Shown here in pieces: positions 51,161 to 61,497 of a DNA stretch of 64,000 nucleotides; the first letter of the stretch is position 1; every line of letters starts with the position of its first letter. The position numbers were made by a program, and so were the translations under genes. The DNA comes from Cinclus cinclus (Eukaryota; Chordata; Aves; Passeriformes; Cinclidae), in the NCBI RefSeq assembly GCF_963662255.1, contig NC_085052.1:10871807-10935806 (forward strand). Direction: 5' to 3'. Under the pieces are notes generated by a model that was not told the DNA's origin, did no database searches, and worked only from the letters and a program-made list of their open reading frames with translations.

Positions 51161-54100
51161 ATTAAACACTTGGTGTACATAAAAGTAATGGTAATTAAAT
51201 AGGAAAAACATGCAAGTAATGGAGGAAATAACTACCTTTGTACTTATTGAAGACATTGCAGAAATGACCACTGCAGTGCTTTCTCATCAGGTTGAAGGCT
51301 TTGTTGTTAAAAGGAAAAAGCCAAAGGCTAAGGTACACCCCAATTGTTGACACCATCATGAACTTCAGTGGAGATGTTCTGATTTGTGCCATTTTCAGAG
51401 CTCACTGAAAAGCTGGGGTGTTGAAAACTGTTTGCATGAGCTGAAAATCCATAGCAGTTTGTTTCAGAGATGTCTGTGTTCTTTCTGAGGTGAGAATTTT
51501 TCCCTAAAGCCCCTGAGGTGTCATTAGTCCTCTCCCCATTGACACTTGCTGAAAAGTGCCTCCAATCTGCATATAAATGATGCAGAAAAAAATAATAGAA
51601 AGAAATCATAGTCACTCCTGAATTAACTTTGGGTTTCATTTTAACATTCTGATTTAACAAAATGCCTCTCGAAGTTTGCTCTTTTTCTTGTTTTAAATTA
51701 CATTTTCTCAAAGAGAGAAACTAGTTTACTGCTTCTGTTGAAGTCAAAGCAGAGATGACAAAATGAACTGCCTAGCCTTTTAGAAGGAAACCTTACACTT
51801 GAAAATACCATCCTGAATAGAAGCTGGGAATTTGTACACACTCATTTATCATAGAGGCCATGAAAGCAGCACCTTCCATCCCTGTCTGGAGAGAAGGAAT
51901 GAACTATCCCAGTGATATTGCTGCAAATTGCAGCTAAACATAGGGTATTTTGGAATTTTATTACCATGGTCCATTCCAAAGACAAATAAATATTTCTTCT
52001 CTAAAGCCTGCTCTGGAACAGGAGATCTGTGTCACTGAGGTGGCAGAGGGTTCCTTCTTTGTCTGCTTTTGTCTGTTGCCACAAAGCTTGTTTTTGCATC
52101 TTGAGTGGAACCAACAAAACTGAAGAAGAAAATCATTACGGTCAAATCTGATCTTCTGCAATCACTGTTCTGCTGGAAAACATGTAGGGGCCTGAAGATG
52201 GAAAGATGTAAGTGTGGTGGATGGGGCTATTGACTGGTGCTGTGGGTAACACACAAGTTGGATAAAATAACGTGTGGTGGGGGCTGCAGCTGGCTGGACC
52301 TGAGAGTGACAGCTCAGTTTGCCTATGTCATAGTTCATCCTGTGATAATTATGTTTTTATCAGAGGCTGCTGAAGGGCTCTGGTTACTTCAGTAGTGCAT
52401 GTGAAGACTCCTCAGCATCTCCTGAAAGCACGACTATCATTTACAAAGCGCACAATTCTTGGTGTCAAATTAATCTGCAGAAATAAAGGACTAAGCTGCA
52501 CACCTCTGACATAATATATCTGTAAACCTAACAGCAGAGACTGCAAGTGTTTTGTGGGGAAAATCCCAAACATTTAAACCCTCTTTTTAGCTTCATCTAT
52601 AATTAATTTATATTTTTAAGGGTTCAGAAATTATGTAATAGGGAAAACAGTAAACTTTTCATTCTCTATTCTGATTAAAAACTGCCTCTGCCTCTAATAA
52701 TCAAGCAGGGAAAGGGGGGGATAGTAGTGAGTTTCTGCATTATTATTTAACATAGAAAATGGATTTTTGAGGGGAAAAAATAAATTTTTTAATGAAACAA
52801 CTCTTCAATAAAAAATATCTTCTACACCTGTGTACGCACATGTGTACACATGTTTGTAAAAGAGAGAATTTGAAAAGGAATCTGCAAAAGATAGCTCAGG
52901 TGGCCAGGAGGATTATTAATATCAGAAGTCTCTTTACATGTTGGTATCATGCTAATTGTAATGCTTGCAGCATTTTACATCATCTTGCTGCATCAAGCCA
53001 AATGAAACAAGCAAACAGAGACAGGAGAGATGGGACTTGTTCCTTAGAAAGAGACTTTCAAAGAAGCATAAGGACAATGTGCTAAATCACTAAGATTATT
53101 TGGAATCAGCTGAAGTATTCTGATTTCTAACAGGGGTATTTGGTCCTTAAAATTAGGAAAGTGGGACTGTAACAGTCTTTTCCTTTTACAAAGCCCACAT
53201 CGTCAGTGAGCCTAAAGCTGTCTCCTGTGAGTCTGCCTCAGTACCTGCAGTGAAGAGTTTCAGTTCTTATTGTGCTGAGCCCCTAAGCAGTGTCAGACTT
53301 GGCAGAGTCCCCTGCAAAGGCACAAGGATGATCCACTTGAAAAGATCGACATTTTTTGCTGACTATGGGCTATAAATGCTTATTTTGGGGAGGGGGTCAA
53401 GGCAGTCACCTCCCGATTTGCTGATCCAGTGATCAGCATGATCCATGTGTGATGGAGCCCAGGCGTGTGCAAGCAAAATAACCCAGACACAGAGACACGA
53501 TCCACGTACCATGCACAGCTGTGCCTCTGCAGAGCTGCCAGGGCAGGTCAGCATGAGAACCTGTGTCCTTTTCCCCAAAACCTACCATCATGATTCATTT
53601 GCTGGAGAATTGACACATTTTGAAGTAAAGACCCTATCACCCTACGGAGCCCAACCATCAGCAGCACAGCCTTTTAAGGTTTGCCTTCACAGAATCATAT
53701 ATAGGAGAAGAAAATAATTAAATTTACTTTCTCATTTTCAAAGCAAAATATTAGGATAAAATCTCATCTTTCTTTCTTCCATCCTCTTCAGTTCCAAATA
53801 TGATGGGGGTGAAGTATCAATTTATCAAAATCCCTCAACTACAGCGCAATTAACTTGAACTGAACAAGAGAGATTTTTCCTGTGATTTTGTATTACAGTC
53901 AACCTAAGTATGAAAGGAAACAGTGTAAGGAGAATCCACAATGTGATGAAAGTTAATATACTGGAAGATAATGAGATGTAAATTGCTAGTTGGAACAATA
54001 CCTACAGGCTCAACTCTTCATACTTTTTTTTAGCCAAAGATAGGGGTATTTTTATGTATTAATAATTTTCAGTTTTTGAGCTCTTTATAAAAGAGATCAG

Positions 54101-54246
54101 TAACAAAATGCCTTTGCTTTTCAAAGGAAGAAACTGAACCCAAAAGAGATATGATATGCAGAACTCCTTAGCAGACCAGATGCTCTTCATAATACCACAG
54201 ATTTCCTGAGTTTCCTTTTAAGTTCTGAAATATGATGTTTTTTACA
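51161..54246. other. Unique sequence, no gene recognised
   Basis: A 127-codon minus-strand frame at 51328-51711 has no known domain. There is a 14-bp palindrome at 52839-52852. 53200-53560 is GC-richer without recognisable features. No transposable element family was identified. Confidence 0.5.
52839..52852. repeat. Perfect 14-bp palindrome CATGTGTACACATG
   Basis: A self-complementary 14-mer within a locally TG/CA alternating patch (about 52824-52856), preceded by 'tgtacgca'. It is probably a by-product of a short purine-pyrimidine alternating microsatellite. A dyad of this sort can also be a dimeric transcription-factor site, but nothing else supports that. Confidence 0.85.
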
Positions 54247-54476
54247 CAATGGGGGTGTTCAGCCTGGAGAACAAAAGGCTCTGGGGAGACCTTGGAACCC
54301 CTTTCAATACCTGAAGGGGCTCCAGGAGAGCTGGAGAGGGACTTTGGACAAGGCCCTGGAGTGACAGGGCAAGGAGGAATGGCTTCTCACTCTGAGGGTT
54401 ACATGGGACACTGGGAAGAAATTGCTCCCTGCGAGGGTGGTGAGGCCCTGGCACAGGCTGCCCAGAGAATCCATTT
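54247..54476 (+). mobile_element. CR1 LINE fragment, truncated at both ends (plus strand)
   Basis: The plus strand follows the CR1 ORF2 C-terminus and the start of the 3' UTR in order: 'gttcagcctggagaac', 'ggctctggggagacctt', 'ctgaaggggctccaggag', 'acaaggccctggagtgac', 'ggtggtgaggccctggc', 'acaggctgcccagagaa'. One frame reads FSLENKRLWGDLGTPFNT, a recognisable degenerate form of the conserved C-terminal stretch. Similarity stops at about 54476, well short of the CR1 3' octamers, and a T-rich tract follows. The 3' end has therefore been lost by deletion or later insertion, which is unusual because CR1 copies normally keep their 3' ends. The element resembles relatively young avian CR1 groups. 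Confidence 0.92.
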
Positions 54477-54533
54477 CCAAAATCCTTTTCAATCACTTAA
54501 AAAAATGGATTCAGAATAACAATTTTTTTAAAA

Positions 54534-54634
54534 GGTTGGGGGTTTTTTGTTTTTGGCTTTTTTTTTGGTTTTTTTTTTTTTTGTTTTGTCTTTTTTTGTT
54601 TGTTTGTTTTGTTTTTTTGTTTGTTTTTTTTTTC
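54534..54634 (+). repeat. T-rich / (TTTG)n low-complexity tract
   Basis: About 100 bp of T-runs broken by G or GG, with a (TTTG)n portion around 54597-54625, ending in TTTCCCAGGGGAAG. On the minus strand it is A-rich (Lys/Gln/Asn frame at 54497-54721, an artefact). It starts about 60 bp after the CR1 fragment breaks off. Confidence 0.9.
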
Positions 54635-56339
54635 CCAGGGGAAGATGAGAGAACACGAAAGTACTGAAGCTAAGCACAACTTTTTACAGGTGCTGGAAAA
54701 GGAAATCTGCACATTTATCATCCCTTCAGAATCTGTATTTCAGGATGTTTTAGGCAAGGAAAACACCTTGAGGAAAACCAAGCAGTGTTTGGGAAGAGCT
54801 GGTATCCATCCAATACTCAGATGCAAATGCAGGAAACAGTCTCTGATGTTTGCAATTTGCTGGCTCCAAAGTCCAATCTTGATGGAATTTGCTATGTCCT
54901 TTGGTCATTTACTCCTATTTGTGCACCTCGTATTTATGCTAAAATAACGCATGAGACAATAAATGAGGGTTGTGTGCTGTAAAGTCACTGTAAACCCATG
55001 AAATCAGAATAATTCTATTTATGGCATTCATTGTATGATTTACCAGGAATCCCACCCCACACACCCTTTACAGAGAAAAAAGCTCCCATCAGTTGAAGTG
55101 AGATGGGTTCTGCTGGTAAAAACCAGCCGAACCAGACCCCTCCTCTGATGAGAACATGCCCATAGCAGGAGGCTGGCCACATCGTTTCCAATCACACTTC
55201 TCAGAATTATCACAATTTTTTTGCTTCCTAGGGCCAATTTGGCTTAACATAGAAAACTGTTTTGAAGAGGATGATGTATTAATTCCCTTTCAAACATTAA
55301 AATTCAAGGCATGATAGTGCAAGAGGTGAGCTTTGACTTGAGAACATTATCTATCCTCTCAGACTGCACTACACATCTTTTATACTTCTGATTTTAGTCT
55401 TAGAAGGTCGTCAATACACTATCCTTGACCATCACATCAAATCTTGCTTAACACTAGATTCTACTCTTTGAATGTGAAAAAACTTCCCTAAATTTAACAG
55501 CATAACCATGAATCTCAGCAGAATCAGAGCAACTCAGTTATCCCAGTGATCCCATTTCAATCCCAAAATCAGTCAGAAAGCAAATAAACTACCCAAGTGC
55601 AAGCGTGCTACACTTTCATTGCACACTCACTGTGCTCAGGTCATTTCCTCCAGTTTAAATCCCAAAAAACACAGATACAGGATGTTTCCACAGCCTGCTG
55701 CTGTTTCCACCTCATCTTTTCTCTGTATGTTTTAATTCCTTCTCACATCAAAATACACTTGTGCTAGGGCTCAACCTGCCTGCTCCTCTCCACCTGGTCT
55801 TATCAGCACTGAAAGCTCACTCACTTTTCATTGATGATAACTGATTTTTGATATTACATCTTAAAAATATCACTTTTTACTCTCTCTTCCAATGCCCCTT
55901 GTGCTGGGGTACAATCTCATAACATCTGCAAATAAGTCACTGTGTCTTCTTCCCTCAAATTATTTATTTTAGAAGCTGAACTTGCATTAAAAACCTAAAT
56001 TATGGAGTTATAGGTGGGATGGAGTTGTAGCAAGGTATCAGAACACGAATATGAAAGTAATCTTAAATGAGCTGATTTGAAAAATAAATTGAGGAAGATG
56101 TGCACAGGAATGATGAACTGCAAAAGCTGCAAAATAAGGAACATTCGCATCCTTCTGCAGAAAAGAAACTTGATTTACGTAAACTATAAATATCAATATG
56201 TATGAAGGGTGTTCAGCTGTGGAGATAGAGGTATGTATCATTTCACAGTAGTTGTTAAAAATAGAATTGGAATATATCCAATTGAACACCACAGTTTAAA
56301 AAATAGGGAAAACTAGAGAAAGTCTACAAACAAAAAGGG
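54635..56339. other. Unique sequence, nothing recognised
   Basis: No gene or repeat family is recognised. A 115-codon frame at 54600-54947 (+) begins inside the T-rich tract and has no known domain. Confidence 0.5.
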
Positions 56340-56535
56340 GCTCATCAGAGATCTAAAATGCAGGAAAGGCTGGAATAACTGGGATCAGTAGAGAAGACTG
56401 AGGACAGCATTTCATCCTTTAAATGTGCCTAGAGCCTGCTGCAGAGAGGTAAGTTAGAGTAGTGTTCACTAGACTTGAGGAAAAACTGCCTGGCAGGAAA
56501 TGCTGTTAGGCACTGGGATAGACAAGCTTTTGACT
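56340..56535 (+). mobile_element. Ancient, degraded CR1 fragment (plus strand)
   Basis: Blocks matching old CR1 copies appear in order on the plus strand: 'ggaaaggctggaataactgg', 'gagaagactgaggac', 'atcctttaaatgtgc', 'tgctgcagagaggtaagtta', then 'gaggaaaaactgcctggcag' and 'gttaggcactgggatagac'. In CR1 these are the end of ORF2 and the 'TTAGGAAAAACTTCCT...AAGCACTGGAATAG' part of the 3' region. No terminal octamers remain, and reading frames are destroyed. Similar in age and state to the copy at 390-790. Edges are approximate. Confidence 0.65.
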
Positions 56536-57242
56536 GATTGATTAACCAACAAATACCTCCCAAAATTGACACTTCTGTGTGTAAACTGATGGGTAAAATG
56601 GGATCAGCTCTATTTACTATAACACCATATTTCTGGAGAAACCTCAAATGGAGGGTGAAGAGTTCCTTTGACCAAGTCAAGGAGATGTCTCTTGACTATA
56701 AAGAGACAGTCTTTCCTCAAGTGGCTACATAACAGCACTCCATTTTGGGCTCTTCACAGAACTGCAGTGGGAGATTCCTTGGCATCTGGGAAGTGCCCAG
56801 CTCCCACCATACCCATGGTAATGCATGTACAGAACTATTTCAGTGATCTGAAATGCCATCAGCAACTAAAAAAAAAAATCAAATTCAGCAACTACAATCC
56901 CATCTGCCTTTTATGCTGGAGTGTTTAAGTTATAACTGGTTAACCCAAAGTTTGCAAGAACAGCAAGCTTTCTCACAGCACCAAGCTCTCTCACAACACT
57001 CCTGCAGGAACTGGAATCAAACGCTCCCTTTTCCCCACTAATCCTGAGGAAATTCTTCTAACGTTGAGCACATGAAGGAACAGTATCCAGATTCAGTAAA
57101 ATTAACTACTCACATCTGAAAATACGGCAGAGCTCCACGCTGCATATTTCTTGTTTCAGCCCTCTCACATGATCATCTGCTCTGGCATGAATTCTCAGTC
57201 CAGCATTTGCATCTCCCTGGTAGTACCCAGCACTGAGCACTG
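56536..57242. other. Unique sequence, nothing recognised
   Basis: Short frames only (up to 86 codons at 56668-56928, plus), no domain. A short A-run lies near 56868-56878. Confidence 0.5.
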
Positions 57243-57392
57243 ACTGCTCTTCCTTCTTCTTCTTCTTCTTCTTCTTCTTCTTCTTCTTCTTCTTCTTCTT
57301 CTTCTTCTAATTCCTCTTCCTCTTCTTCTTTCTTCTTCTTCTTCTTCCTTCCTTCCTCTTCCTCTCTCTCTTCCTCCTCCTCCTCCCCCCCA
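57243..57392 (+). repeat. (CTT)n / CCT-rich polypyrimidine microsatellite
   Basis: A pure CTT array of about 18 units runs from about 57253 to 57308. An AATT interruption follows, then a mixed CTT/CCTT/CTCT/CCT segment, and it ends in a C-run followed by AG near 57392. The minus strand is homopurine, giving Glu-rich (57173-57403) and Arg-rich (57195-57437) frames that are artefacts. This is the second long homopurine/homopyrimidine tract in the window. Confidence 0.96.
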
Positions 57393-58740
57393 GCTTTTCC
57401 CATTTGTGCTAGGATCAGCTGCAGTCACACTAAACACTCACTTCTGCCTCCTCATAGAAGCAGCTCCCTGCCTGCTTCATCTACAGCCAAGCAGGAAACA
57501 GCAGTGACTCATTTACCTTACAAATGGTCCTGGGATAATCCTGCCTCTTCTAACTTATACTAGAGGTTTTGGGAAAGAAGAACTTGGGCTGACAGATCAA
57601 ACTGCTCTAAAATGTGATGACAGTGCCTTGCTGCCTGGAGAAAATTAAAATACCCAGTTACAGCAGCAGCAGGCCCATTGCAGAGTTTAGGGTGTTCACC
57701 CACCTAAACCATCTTTTAGTGTCAGACACAGCTTTAGGTTATAGGACACACAAATAAACCTTGTAGCTAAACATCTGCACCCCTGTAGCCATCACCCATT
57801 TCAGGTCAAAGTTCTGGTGACTATTATGACTTTTTTTTTTTTATTTACTTTGGGGTAATCTTTAGAGGTCCACATATCTGTGTCTTCTCTAACTCTCTGC
57901 TAACCTGGGTGTATGTGTCAGTGCTAAGTTTGGACTCGATGAGCAGTGGCCTCTCTTCTCATCTCTGCTCACACCCTGCATGTAATTTCTTTGACTTCTT
58001 GCCTGGCACGTGTTATTGGTGATATTTACTCCTGTCTGTTTTGGCACAGAGTCAGCAGCAGAGCTGGTACAGGGATTTACGGTGAATTTAAGGACACAAA
58101 GTCAAGCTGACCTGTGACCCCGAGATGCAGCTGATCCTGTCCTCCTCTCCCCTTCCCCTGTCCAGACAGCCACTTGGGGTCCAGAGAGGAGGGTAGGTCA
58201 GAAGCTGAAGGCCATGTCTTGGCAAAGCTTCTTATCCTTCAACCATTTTTTCCCCAGAAAGTATCTTTTGGATATGTCTTCTGGTAACACTTGTTCTGCC
58301 ATCCATGTGAACAGCACTTTGACCTCAGCTGTAACCTGCTGACACAAATCAGACAGAGCCCAGCCCCTTGCTGCACGCAGCACTCTGCTGCTGCCACTGC
58401 CTCTCTGCCTGCATCAATTCATCACCTGCCCATCTCCAGTTCAGAGCAGCCAGAGCTGCTGATATCCTCTGTTCCTGCCTGTGGCTGTATTTCTGCAGGC
58501 TGTGATCATCTCAGATCACACACGCAGCAGAGGTCAGGAGGCAGAGCAGCAAACCCTCCCAAAAACCCAGGGCTGCTGCAGGTGTCAGCAGTGACAGGCA
58601 AGTAGGCTACAGGATGGACCCTGTGCCTCAGCAGGATGCAGAGGAGAGCTGCACTGGCAATAAGCCTCTGATGAGAGCAAAAAGCCACCCCTTGCTGCTA
58701 CTAAATATTGCAAACCCCACATGCCTACTTCCCAAAAACT
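57393..58740. other. Unique, GC-richer sequence; possible CR1 tail at about 57.9 kb
   Basis: No gene is recognised. A T-run lies at about 57829-57841. GC is higher from 58050 onward. A 104-codon frame at 58291-58605 (+) shows no known domain. A possible CR1 tail at 57915-57962 is listed separately. Confidence 0.45.
57915..57962 (+). mobile_element. Possible CR1 3'-tail remnant
   Basis: 'agtgctaagtttggactcga' followed by 'tgagcagtggcctctcttc' resembles the CR1 block GTGCTGGGTTTGGACTCGATGATC-AGGTCTCTTCC. The octamer end is absent and the match is short, so this is tentative. Confidence 0.35.
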
Positions 58741-59146
58741 ATGGAGGTGGTGAAGGATCTGGAGCACACTTCTGATGAGGAGTGGCTGAGGGAGCTGGGG
58801 ATGCTTAGCCTGGAGAAAAGGAGGTTCAGGAGTGACCTTATCACTCCCTACAACTCCCTGAAAGCAGGTTTCAGACAGGCGGGGCTCAGTCTCTTCTCCC
58901 AGGTAACAGGTGAGAGGCCAAGGCAAAATGACCTCTTCAGTGGTTTCAAGGGAGGTTAAATTGGATATTAGGAAACATATCTTCACAGAAAGGGCTGTCA
59001 AGCACTGGAACATGATTCTTAGAGTGGTTATATCACCTTCCATGGAGGTATTTAAAGGATGCGCAGGTGTGGCACTTAGGGAGATGGTTTAGTGATTGGA
59101 CTCAATGATCTAAGAGGTCTGTTCTTACTTAAATGATTCTATCAGT
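58741..59146 (+). mobile_element. CR1 LINE, 5'-truncated with intact 3' end (plus strand)
   Basis: The copy begins inside the ORF2 C-terminal coding region. 'atgaggagtggctgaggga' near 58777 and 'agcctggagaaaaggaggtt' near 58807 give LEKRRFRSDLI in one frame. It continues through 'ctcttctcccaggtaacagg', 'aaattggatattaggaaa', 'gctgtcaagcactggaac', 'ccttccatggaggtattta' and 'agtgattggactcaatgatc', and ends with the CR1 3' octamer region 'aaatgattctatca' around 59132-59145. All blocks are in the expected order and spacing for a full CR1 3' segment. Small indels break the reading frame. A 152-codon minus-strand frame over it (58585-59043) is an antisense shadow. Confidence 0.94.
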
Positions 59147-60745
59147 TTATATGTCCCACCCTATTCACCAGCTTGCTCTTTCCTAGATGATTTTATGAAA
59201 GAGGAAAGACCTTATGTGATGTGGCTGTGGTTCAGAGAGGGAGGCTGGAACCCTCTATTCTACCTCATGCCTCAGCTCAGGCAAAAAAATCACCCTTTCC
59301 TGAAGAATTACCACATAGACAGCCAGCTTTTTTCTGATTGCTTCCAAAGCTACAGCTCCAAACCTCTGAATCTGAACATTTAAGCAGCTGACTCAGAGGC
59401 TGAAAAGAGCAGTTACTGGAAGGTTTTCTTATGATGGAAAAGGAGCAGGGATGATTCCCCCAGCTGTGAGCAGGGACATGTGGAACATGAAATAGTCTTT
59501 GGAGGGAGCTGCTTCTTGCACTTCACCACGGTTCTGCAGAGGCAGCAATTCAATTGTTCAGATGTCCCATCTAGACTTTTAGGTTTTTCATTTTTGTTTT
59601 GTTTGTTGTTTTGTTTTTGTTTTTCTTTTAAGAAATGAGTAAAGCACCTTCTGAGTAATTCCTTCCACCATGGGAAAGGGACAGCTTAGAGGCTGCTCCC
59701 CATTTCAAGGAACAGGGGAACAGAGTAGATCCACCAGCTAAACAAATGCATTGCACATAGAAATGTGAAATAAGGTTGCTTCTACATGCACACAGCTGGC
59801 TTTTGCTCTCTAAACTACTTCAGAATCATAGAAGGCTCAGACTACAAAAAGCGCAGCCTGGCTTCCCCACTTTACCATAGCACCTAAAAGCTCCTAGGTC
59901 TTATTTTTCATCAAGCTGCCATCCTGTCTCTGTATGTACCATCTATCTGTTGCACAAGAAGAAGGAGGGTGTCCTAATAAATTCCCATTTCTTGTCACTC
60001 GTGTGTCTCTGGAAAGGGAAATGCACAACCTGCAAGCCAGCAGCTCCATCCTGCATCCCATCAAATGCTTTCTGTTCCTCTGTTACCCTGAGTGCTATCC
60101 CAGGGACAAAGCATCCTTGAAAGGGGAGACTGGATTTACATAAGCATAGAGAAGCTTAAAATTTTGGCTCACATCCTTCAAAAAATGGCAAATAATTTAT
60201 TTCCCTAGACTATTAACAGATAGAGGCACTCAGATTTTAGCCTATGCTGCTCAGCTGAGCCTGCTCTCACTTGAAGTTTTCCAATGGCAGGAAATGTATT
60301 TAAAGGTACATGACCAGGCACAAATACAGCTGAGGTGGTTCGGAATATCTTGGACCAAAGAGCATGCATTTAACTCAAAACAGCAGTGCTGGAATTCAGC
60401 TCTGTCTACACACATATAGAGAGGTGTAGTTTCAAGACTATTATCTCATAATTTTCTAAAATTGTTTTCCAAAGGATTCATTTTACTGGTGATATTCAGT
60501 ATAAGGCAAAGACTCATGAAGGCTCATCATAATTATTTCTATCAAATCTGTGAAACTGCCTGAGGAAAAAGTGTGAAGCAAGAGATAAGAAACAAAACTT
60601 GCCAAAGTTTGAGATCAGACATGCAAACATCATTCTGTCATTCCATTTTAGAGGTTTGATTCAGGACAGAAAAAATGCTATGAAGGGGGAGATACCAGAA
60701 ATATCAGAAGCTGAGCTTATGGAAATTAATATAGAAGGCAGCAAG
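59147..60745. other. Unique sequence with a short T-rich patch
   Basis: A (TTTTG)-type T-rich patch lies at 59584-59629. No gene or other repeat is recognised. 'cagaatcatagaaggctcag' at 59821 resembles the inverted CR1 end, but the CR1 body does not follow. Confidence 0.5.
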
Positions 60746-60825
60746 GTATACATATATGTTGTGTGTGTGTGTGTATATATATGTGTGTGTATGTGTGTTT
60801 TTACGTATACATATATATATACACA
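60746..60825 (+). repeat. Compound (TG)n / (TA)n microsatellite
   Basis: Alternating purine-pyrimidine sequence: a TATACATATAT segment, then about 8 TG units, a TATATATATG segment, more TG, then TTTTTACG and a TATACATATATATATACAC segment. The frames across it (Val/Cys/Tyr on plus, Thr/His/Tyr on minus) are artefacts. It has Z-DNA and cruciform potential. Confidence 0.95.
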
Positions 60826-61449
60826 GTTACTTGGGAAGGTTGTCCCTCTCATTCGGTTCCTGCTCTCCCTATACCATTGTTTTTTGCATCAATATGAAGT
60901 GAGGCAGAGCACTCAAACTTGTTCCAGTGTGGGATTCATTTAGGTAGCCTCATTGCTGGGGGAGTAGCAAGCATTGGATTTCAAATTGTCCTCAGTGGCA
61001 AACCCCTGCATTAAAATAATCACATGGACTTGAAGTGAACAAGGAAAATTAAGAGGAAAAGCAGTAAATATTCTTTATGTGAAGGGTTTACACAATGCTC
61101 AAACAATGTTGTACACAAGATTTTAATGAGAAAAATCATGTTCTTGTTGTAAAGCAGCCACACAAATATTCAAGCAAGAAAATTATTTTCCCAACTCTAG
61201 GATTAGGTTCTGATAAACAAAGATCTCTGAAAATGTTGTTATCTCCTTTTCTGCCTGTGGAATTTAGGCAAAGAGTCTCAAGGCCAAACAACTCACAGAT
61301 ATCAAAACAGCTCTGCTGGTTCTGAGATTTGATTTTTACCAATTGAGACTTATATAGGAAAAAAACCACTTTATGCAGTGAATGCCAAAGGCAGCAGATG
61401 ATTGGGTGTGCATGTGTGAGAGGGTGGACGACCAAGATGGAATGATTTT
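60826..61449. other. Unique sequence, nothing recognised
   Basis: Frames up to 99 codons (61136-61435, minus) without domains. No repeat family is recognised. Confidence 0.5.
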
Positions 61450-61497
61450 GCTCTACTGCTCTCTACTGTTCCTCTACTGCTGTCTACTATTCTGCTT
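61450..61497 (+). repeat. Small minisatellite, about 10-bp period
   Basis: Four to five imperfect tandem units: CTCTACTGCT (61451-61460), CTCTACTGTT (61461-61470), then after one extra C CTCTACTGCT, then GTCTACTATT and a decayed CTGCTTGTT. The core CTACTG recurs with a 10- to 11-bp spacing, which is about one helical turn. Confidence 0.85.

Noticed and set aside
57173..57437. Glu-rich and Arg-rich minus-strand frames resembling acidic or arginine-rich proteins
   Set aside because: They are translations of the CTT/CCT microsatellite.
58585..59043. 152-codon minus-strand frame
   Set aside because: Most of it is antisense to the CR1 copy at 58741-59146.
59821..59860. 'cagaatcatagaaggctcag', like an inverted CR1 end
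   Set aside because: No CR1 body follows on the right, and the block is too short.
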